Part shown: piece after piece, positions 31,147 to 35,187 of the stretch
Numbering within the stretch: the stretch's first letter is position 1
Layout: every line of letters starts with the position of its first letter
Assembly (NCBI GenBank): GCA_036374795.1
Contig: DASUTC010000373.1
Location: 1 to 35,187, forward strand
Length of the DNA stretch: 35,187 nucleotides
Origin: Herpetosiphonaceae bacterium
GTDB lineage: Bacteria > Chloroflexota > Chloroflexia > Chloroflexales > Kallotenuaceae
Direction of reading: 5' to 3'
Program-made: the position numbers and the translations under genes
Notes under the pieces: generated by a model
Databases searched by the model: none
The model's input: only the letters and a program-made list of their open reading frames with translations
What the model was told of the DNA's origin: nothing

Positions 31147-31192
31147 GCTGACGCCGATGTTTCTATCCATCGGCGTCGGCGCTTGTGTTTTG
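31147..31192 (+). terminator. Intrinsic terminator after the lipase gene
   Basis: GCTGACGCCGATG (31147-31159) pairs with CATCGGCGTCGGC (31168-31180), a 13-bp stem with one wobble and an eight-base loop, followed by GCTTGTGTTTTGTG. It lies about 85 bases after the stop codon. Confidence 0.72.
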
Positions 31193-31449
31193 TGACTTCC
31201 GCCACCCTTGACCCTCGAAGCGCTTTGGCCCTCAACCGACTCGACTGTTTTTATTTTTATTTGACAACCTCGGCTATAAGCAACTTCAAGTCATTGCGCA
31301 CCCAGTACCGAAGTACTATTGTCCTACCGTCTGTAAAATCCCTAGCATGACTATACTTACATTCAGCCGTGTTCTGAGATCCTCATAAGCTTGGCACACC
31401 GCACTCAAGCCGCCCAGTCACTCAAGGGACCATCATCAGGAGGCATTCG
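31191..31449 (+). other. Intergenic region upstream of the tail-collar gene
   Basis: It contains an AT-rich stretch with TTGACA at 31261-31266 but no -10 at the right distance. TTGCGC (31294-31299), 17 bases and TATTGT (31317-31322) form a weak promoter candidate, as does an isolated TATACT (31352-31357). The promoter for the next gene is probably here but cannot be fixed. No small gene is evident. Confidence 0.35.
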
Positions 31450-31998
31450 ATGGAAGGCTATATCGCCGAGATCAGGTTGTTCGCTGGAAACTTTGCGCCG
31501 CGCGGGTGGGCGTTCTGTAACGGTCAAATTCTCTCAATCGCTCAGAACACGGCGCTCTTTGCGCTCTTGGGCACAACCTACGGCGGCAACGGCCAGACCA
31601 CGTTTGCACTGCCCGATCTACGCGGGCGAGTCGCCGTTGGCCCAGGTCAGGGGCCTGGATTGCCAGCCGTGAATCTTGGTCAGATGTCGGGCGAACCAAC
31701 GCACACGCTGATCATCACCGAGATGCCCGCCCATAACCACACTACCCAGGTGACAATCAGGGCGTTCGATGAAGGCTTTGGCGGCGGTGGCAACTCCTCC
31801 GTACCGACGAATAACTACTGGAGTTCGGTTGCGAGCGGCGCGCCCTACAACAACACGTCGAACACGACGATGAACGCCGCGGCGGTCCAGAGCGTCATCG
31901 GCGTTGCGGGTGGCAGCCAGCCGCATAACAACATGCAGCCCTACCTCGGCGTCAACTATATCATCTGCATGGAAGGCATCTTCCCGTCGCGCAACTAG
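31450..31998 (+). CDS. Tail-collar-domain protein
   Basis: A 182-residue protein of the phage-tail-collar / microcystin-dependent-protein type. It begins with EGYIAEIRLFAGNFAPRGWA and FCNGQILSIAQNTALFALLG, has TTFALPDLRGRVAVGPGQG near residue 55 and MPAHNHTTQV near 94, and ends with QPYLGVNYIICMEGIFPSRN. All are hallmark positions of this domain. AGGAGG precedes the ATG. No other phage gene is nearby, so it is more likely a bacterial surface or secreted protein of the stand-alone type than part of a prophage. A fragment of a second copy lies at 34786-34828. No signal peptide is visible. Confidence 0.9.
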   Translation: MEGYIAEIRLFAGNFAPRGWAFCNGQILSIAQNTALFALLGTTYGGNGQTTFALPDLRGRVAVGPGQGPGLPAVNLGQMSGEPTHTLIITEMPAHNHTTQVTIRAFDEGFGGGGNSSVPTNNYWSSVASGAPYNNTSNTTMNAAAVQSVIGVAGGSQPHNNMQPYLGVNYIICMEGIFPSRN

Positions 31999-32085
31999 GC
32001 CCTGATTGCTGGTGATATGGGACGCTGATCGGCTCCCATCGTCTCCTAGCTTACCCCCAAATCTGCCCGAAGACGTACGCCACCG

Positions 32086-32379
32086 GCTACCGGCAACGGG
32101 AGCGCATCCCTGCGCCGCGAGCCTGGTAGCCACGCGCGCGATTGTGGTCGTGCGTCATCGGGGGCTTGGTTGTCAGTCAAGAACACGTTTCATTTAACTG
32201 TCGCTTTGCCCTGTGCGAGTGTGTCCTCGTGGTACTTCGCTGGCAGAAATGGAGCACTCCCTCATGCGTAGAATGGCCCCGTGGACGGTCGCGCTGACCG
32301 GGCTGCTGGTGCTGGTGCTGATCTGGCCCGCCGCCCAGGTCGCCTCCGCCGCCACGATCGTCGTCAATCCGGGTGGTGG
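32086..32379 (+). repeat. Segmental duplication, copy 1 (adhesin promoter region and start)
   Basis: It matches 34894-35187 at a constant offset of 2808 bases. From 32243 on (20 bases before the start codon and the signal-peptide coding part) the match looks perfect for 137 bases. The upstream 157 bases differ at roughly one base in six. The gap 31999-32263 holds no gene; a weak stem ATGGGA/TCCCAT (32018-32040 region) may end the tail-collar transcript. Confidence 0.9.
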
Positions 32380-34564
32380 CGGCAACTTCACCACCATTCA
32401 GGCCGCGATCAACAACGCCAGCCCCGGCGATACAATCGCCATCCAGACCGGCACCTACCCCGAAAGCCTGGATCTCAGCGCGATGGGCAGTGCGATCGGC
32501 GGCGCGACCGGCAACCTCCAGCTCGTGGCCGTCGATGGTCCCGGCACCGTGACGCTGAGCGGCACAGGCCTCAAGCTGATGCAGAGCGGAGGCTTCAACG
32601 GCAGCCTGATCGTCGACGGGCTGCGCTTCTCGACCAGCAACGACGATGCTATCCGACTTACGAACCTTAATAACCTGCTGCTCGTCAACAGCATCTTCGA
32701 TCCGATCGGCGTAGATAACACGCAGCACAATGGCCTGGAGCTGACGATCAGCAGCGGCGCGCCCAACGTCGTGCTCTACAACAACACGTTCCGCAACATC
32801 GCCAACGATGCGATCGTGATGACCGCGCAGGGAGCATCGCAGCCAACCTTTACGATCGTCGGCAACACGATCAGCGATGACGGCACGGCGGCCAATACCA
32901 CCGACCAGGCGATCGTCCTGACGATGAGCGGCAGCGTGAGCGCCAGCGCGACGATCACCGACAACAGCCTGAGCCAGTTGGAGAGCCGCGCGGTGGTCGT
33001 CGCCGCGACTGAGACGGCGCAGTTCCAGGCGCAGATCGCGCGCAACACCATCAACACGATCACGACGGTCGACCAGGCGATCGTTGCCGAGACGCTCAGC
33101 GGCTCGACGACGGCGCTGCTGGATGTGACGATTGCCGAGAATGCGATCAGCAACGTCAGCAGCGGCACAGGGGTGCTGGTCGGCCTGAGCGGCGTGACGA
33201 CCACGCTCAGCACGCCGCGCATCGTCGCCCGTATCGTACGGAACACGCTGACGAATATCGGCGGCAACGACTTCGACCGGGGCATCGCGATCATCCCGAT
33301 CAACGACACCAACGTGGACGGGACGATCAGCCTGCTCGTCGCGGACAACCAGTTGGACGGCAGCGCCGCGTCGGGCCTCTACATCGGCGCGCAGGGCAAC
33401 ACGCAGATCAACGCGACAGTCCGCGACAACACCTTCCGCAACACGGTGCAGTTCACAAGCGCAACCGAGGCCAGCTTCTTCATTGAGAGCAATAACCACA
33501 GCTCAGGGGTGCGGCTGGCGCTCACCAACAACACCGCGACGCCAGCGAACGCTACCAAGACTATTCACCTGATCGATGGGCCTGGAGCGTTTGAATTAGA
33601 GGGCGACCCGACACGGACGACGGCGCAGAACCTAGCGGCGGACAATCCCGGCGCGGCGTCCTCGATCCAGACCCAGGGGCCGATCTCGATCATCACAAGA
33701 GGCACTGTCGTGCCGCCGAACGAGAATCGTCCGCCACGGGCCGAAGACGATAGCGCGACCACGTTCGCCAACACGCCCGTGACGATCAACGTGCTCTCCA
33801 ACGATGTCGATCCTAACCAGGACGCGCTCAGGCTCAGCTTCTTCAGCTTCAACTCGTTCCAGGGCGGTACCGTCACCCGCGACGACAACGGCACGCCTGG
33901 TGATTTGAGCGATGATCGCCTGGTGTACACGCCGCCGACCGGCTTCAGCGGCACGGATACGTTCTACTATACGGTTGTCGATAACAGCACGCTTGGCAGC
34001 GCCAGCGATGTGGCGAAGGTGACGATCAACGTCGTCGCGCAGCCGACCAACACGCCGACGGCGACAGCCACCAACACACCGACGCCGACCAACACGGCAA
34101 CAGCAACGCCAACCGATACCGCGACGCCAACTAATACACCGACGGCAACGCCGACTAACACCGCGACGCCGACCAATACGCCAACCAACACGCCAACTAA
34201 TACACCGATTCCGACCAATACGCCGACCAATACGCCAACTAATACACCGATTCCGACCAACACGCCAACCAACACGCCAACCAATACACCGATTCCGACC
34301 AATACGCCAACCAATACACCGATTCCGACCAATACGCCGACCAACACGCCAACTAATACACCGACGCCGACCAATACACCGACCAATACGCCAACTAATA
34401 CACCGATTCCGACCAATACACCGACCAATACGCCCACGGCGACCAATACGCCGACCAATACGCCCACGGCGACCAATACACCGACCAATACGCCGACGAC
34501 GACACCAGTCAGGTATCGGCAGTACCTCCCGATGGTAGCCTATTGGGCTCCAAATCTTGAATGA
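32264..34564 (+). CDS. Secreted beta-helix surface protein with Ig-like domain and Thr/Pro-rich tail
   Basis: A 766-residue exported protein. The start at 32264 has GGAG nine bases before it and opens a clean signal peptide ending near PAAQVASA (residue 29). A right-handed beta-helix follows (about 30-480), starting with [20 protein letters not shown] and [15 protein letters not shown], then repeated NNTFRNI/NTISD-like turns. Next is a cadherin-like Ig domain (about 500-605; [20 protein letters not shown], then [18 protein letters not shown]). A PTNTPT linker of about 150 residues follows, and the protein ends [19 protein letters not shown] recall similar Thr/Pro linkers with YLPLV-like ends in other Chloroflexota secreted proteins, perhaps an attachment signal. 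No catalytic residues are recognised; an adhesin or polysaccharide-binding role is an inference. A second copy starts at 35072. Confidence 0.85.
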   Translation: MRRMAPWTVALTGLLVLVLIWPAAQVASAATIVVNPGGGGNFTTIQAAINNASPGDTIAIQTGTYPESLDLSAMGSAIGGATGNLQLVAVDGPGTVTLSGTGLKLMQSGGFNGSLIVDGLRFSTSNDDAIRLTNLNNLLLVNSIFDPIGVDNTQHNGLELTISSGAPNVVLYNNTFRNIANDAIVMTAQGASQPTFTIVGNTISDDGTAANTTDQAIVLTMSGSVSASATITDNSLSQLESRAVVVAATETAQFQAQIARNTINTITTVDQAIVAETLSGSTTALLDVTIAENAISNVSSGTGVLVGLSGVTTTLSTPRIVARIVRNTLTNIGGNDFDRGIAIIPINDTNVDGTISLLVADNQLDGSAASGLYIGAQGNTQINATVRDNTFRNTVQFTSATEASFFIESNNHSSGVRLALTNNTATPANATKTIHLIDGPGAFELEGDPTRTTAQNLAADNPGAASSIQTQGPISIITRGTVVPPNENRPPRAEDDSATTFANTPVTINVLSNDVDPNQDALRLSFFSFNSFQGGTVTRDDNGTPGDLSDDRLVYTPPTGFSGTDTFYYTVVDNSTLGSASDVAKVTINVVAQPTNTPTATATNTPTPTNTATATPTDTATPTNTPTATPTNTATPTNTPTNTPTNTPIPTNTPTNTPTNTPIPTNTPTNTPTNTPIPTNTPTNTPIPTNTPTNTPTNTPTPTNTPTNTPTNTPIPTNTPTNTPTATNTPTNTPTATNTPTNTPTTTPVRYRQYLPMVAYWAPNLE
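34045..34506 (+). repeat. PTNTPT coding minisatellite
   Basis: About 460 bases of in-frame degenerate repeats of 12-base (PTNT) and 24-base units (for example ACACCGATTCCGACCAATAC). Codon choice varies between ACG, ACA, CCG and CCA. The run encodes the linker of the surface protein and is prone to length change and to assembly collapse. Confidence 0.92.
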
Positions 34565-34893
34565 GGCCACCAGCCGGGCAGAACTGCGCAGATTGAGCGT
34601 GACCGGATCGACTCCAGGTATTACGCGCTCCGCAGCGAATCTGCCATCGCTTCCGAATCGCTAAGATGGACTCCTGGGCGGGCTAAATATTTGGCGCGTC
34701 CAGGTGTATAATTTGACGATCACTATTTGTCGGGGCGTATGCCAATATGCCCCGACGAAGCTGATCAGCGCCGCAGATGGCCGCTTTATTCCTCTGCATG
34801 GAAGGTATCTTCCCGTCGCGCAACGAGACGTGAAGGGCAACCGCAATGAGCGCCGGGACAGCTTCCTTCACCACATCTGACCGAACATGTATT
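34565..34893 (+). other. Spacer between the duplicated surface-protein genes
   Basis: No intact gene. It holds a perfect -10-like TATAAT (34707-34712) without a good -35. It also holds an 11-bp hairpin, GTCGGGGCGTA (34729-34739) with TATGCCCCGAC (34746-34756), loop TGCCAA, not followed by a T-run. The tail-collar remnant at 34786-34828 follows. Confidence 0.5.
34786..34828 (+). pseudogene. 3' remnant of a tail-collar gene
   Basis: CTGCATGGAAGG, then ATCTTCCCGTCGCGCAAC, repeats the end of the tail-collar gene (31965-31995) with one difference in the core and encodes CMEGIFPSRN again, then two extra codons and TGA. Upstream of about 34786 the likeness is lost. This shows that the duplicated unit once included at least part of the tail-collar gene. 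Confidence 0.8.
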
Positions 34894-35187
34894 GCTACCG
34901 GCAACGGGAGCGCATCCCTGCGCCACGAGCCGGGTAGCCACTCGCACGATTGTGGTCGTACGTCATCGGGGCTGGATTTTCAGTCAAAAACAGCATTAAT
35001 TTAAACTGTGCTTTGCCTTGTGCCGAGTGCGCTCGCATGGTACTTCGCTAGCAGAAATGGAGCACTCCCTCATGCGTAGAATGGCCCCGTGGACGGTCGC
35101 GCTGACCGGGCTGCTGGTGCTGGTGCTGATCTGGCCCGCCGCCCAGGTCGCCTCCGCCGCCACGATCGTCGTCAATCCGGGTGGTGG
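34894..35187 (+). repeat. Segmental duplication, copy 2
   Basis: Partner of 32086-32379, offset 2808 bases, reaching the window edge. The last 137 bases are identical to copy 1 by eye, so the contig may simply stop where the two copies can no longer be told apart. Confidence 0.9.
35072..35187 (+). CDS. Second beta-helix surface protein (5' end only)
   Basis: The first 38 codons of a gene identical in this part to 32264-32379: signal peptide ([13 protein letters not shown], then [16 protein letters not shown]) and the first strand [13 protein letters not shown] lies nine bases before the ATG. The gene runs off the window, so whether it is complete, and how it differs from its neighbour, cannot be seen. 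Confidence 0.85.
   Translation, partial: MRRMAPWTVALTGLLVLVLIWPAAQVASAATIVVNPGG

Noticed and set aside
31450-31998. Prophage
   Set aside because: A single tail-collar-domain gene with no other phage genes nearby. Such proteins are common as stand-alone bacterial genes.
33967-34488. Minus-strand frame encoding VGVLVG repeats, and a possible CRISPR-like array
   Set aside because: It is the reverse of the in-frame PTNTPT coding repeat. Units are 12-24 bases without distinct spacers, so it is neither a gene nor a CRISPR array.

Overview
The window reads as high-GC bacterial DNA, probably from the phylum Chloroflexota. This placement is an inference. It rests on large secreted beta-helix proteins with a CSLREA-type N-terminus, Thr/Pro-rich linkers ending in a short YLPMV-like tail, a cohesin/dockerin pair, a bacterial family-B DNA polymerase, and a nifJ gene next to a dihydroorotate-dehydrogenase-like gene. 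The left edge lies just inside the end of an rRNA operon (5S rRNA and its terminator). The right edge lies inside a second, near-identical copy of a surface-protein gene. Both edges therefore sit in repeated DNA, as expected if this is a whole contig of a draft assembly.

Layout. (1) 1-180: 5S rRNA and terminator. (2) 397-6061: probable operon of pyruvate:ferredoxin/flavodoxin oxidoreductase (nifJ), a DHODH-like flavoprotein without the usual catalytic SCPN loop, and a cysteine-free thioredoxin-reductase-like FAD protein. (3) 6198-14123: fructose PTS locus. A LacI-type regulator is divergent from an EIIA-HPr-EI fusion, 1-phosphofructokinase (fruK), an EIIB-EIIB-EIIC permease (fruA) and class I fructose-1,6-bisphosphatase (fbp). 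Three LacI-type operators lie in the divergent promoter region, one between the -35 and -10 of the PTS promoter. (4) 14343-17541: a secreted cohesin-domain protein followed by a dockerin-like/CSLREA/beta-helix/CBM6 protein. (5) 17704-21908: class 3 aldehyde dehydrogenase, a small Cys-rich protein, a region with two 47-bp direct repeats, a secreted peptidoglycan-binding M15-type peptidase, and a DinB-family protein. (6) 21975-27228: a rifampicin-phosphotransferase-like enzyme and a family-B DNA polymerase with a beta-clamp-binding motif. (7) 27254-30160, minus strand: lipoprotein, VOC protein and a nine-helix membrane protein. (8) 30342-35187: secreted lipase, tail-collar-domain protein, and a tandem duplication of a beta-helix/Ig-like surface protein with a truncated tail-collar remnant between the copies.

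How the genes fit together. The PTS locus can take up fructose as fructose-1-phosphate, make fructose-1,6-bisphosphate (FruK), and return part of it to fructose-6-phosphate (Fbp) for biosynthesis, under control of the neighbouring LacI regulator. The nifJ trio looks like an electron-transfer unit around pyruvate oxidation, but both partner flavoproteins lack diagnostic residues of the families they resemble. The remainder is largely cell-surface and secretion biology (cohesin/dockerin, peptidoglycan-binding peptidase, lipase, lipoprotein, beta-helix surface proteins). I saw no transposase, CRISPR array or tRNA. The most unusual sequence-level signals are a hairpin bridging a strong Shine-Dalgarno and the fruK start codon, a three-part intergenic repeat family present three times, near-identical tandem EIIB DNA, the 47-bp direct repeats, and the segmental duplication at the right edge.
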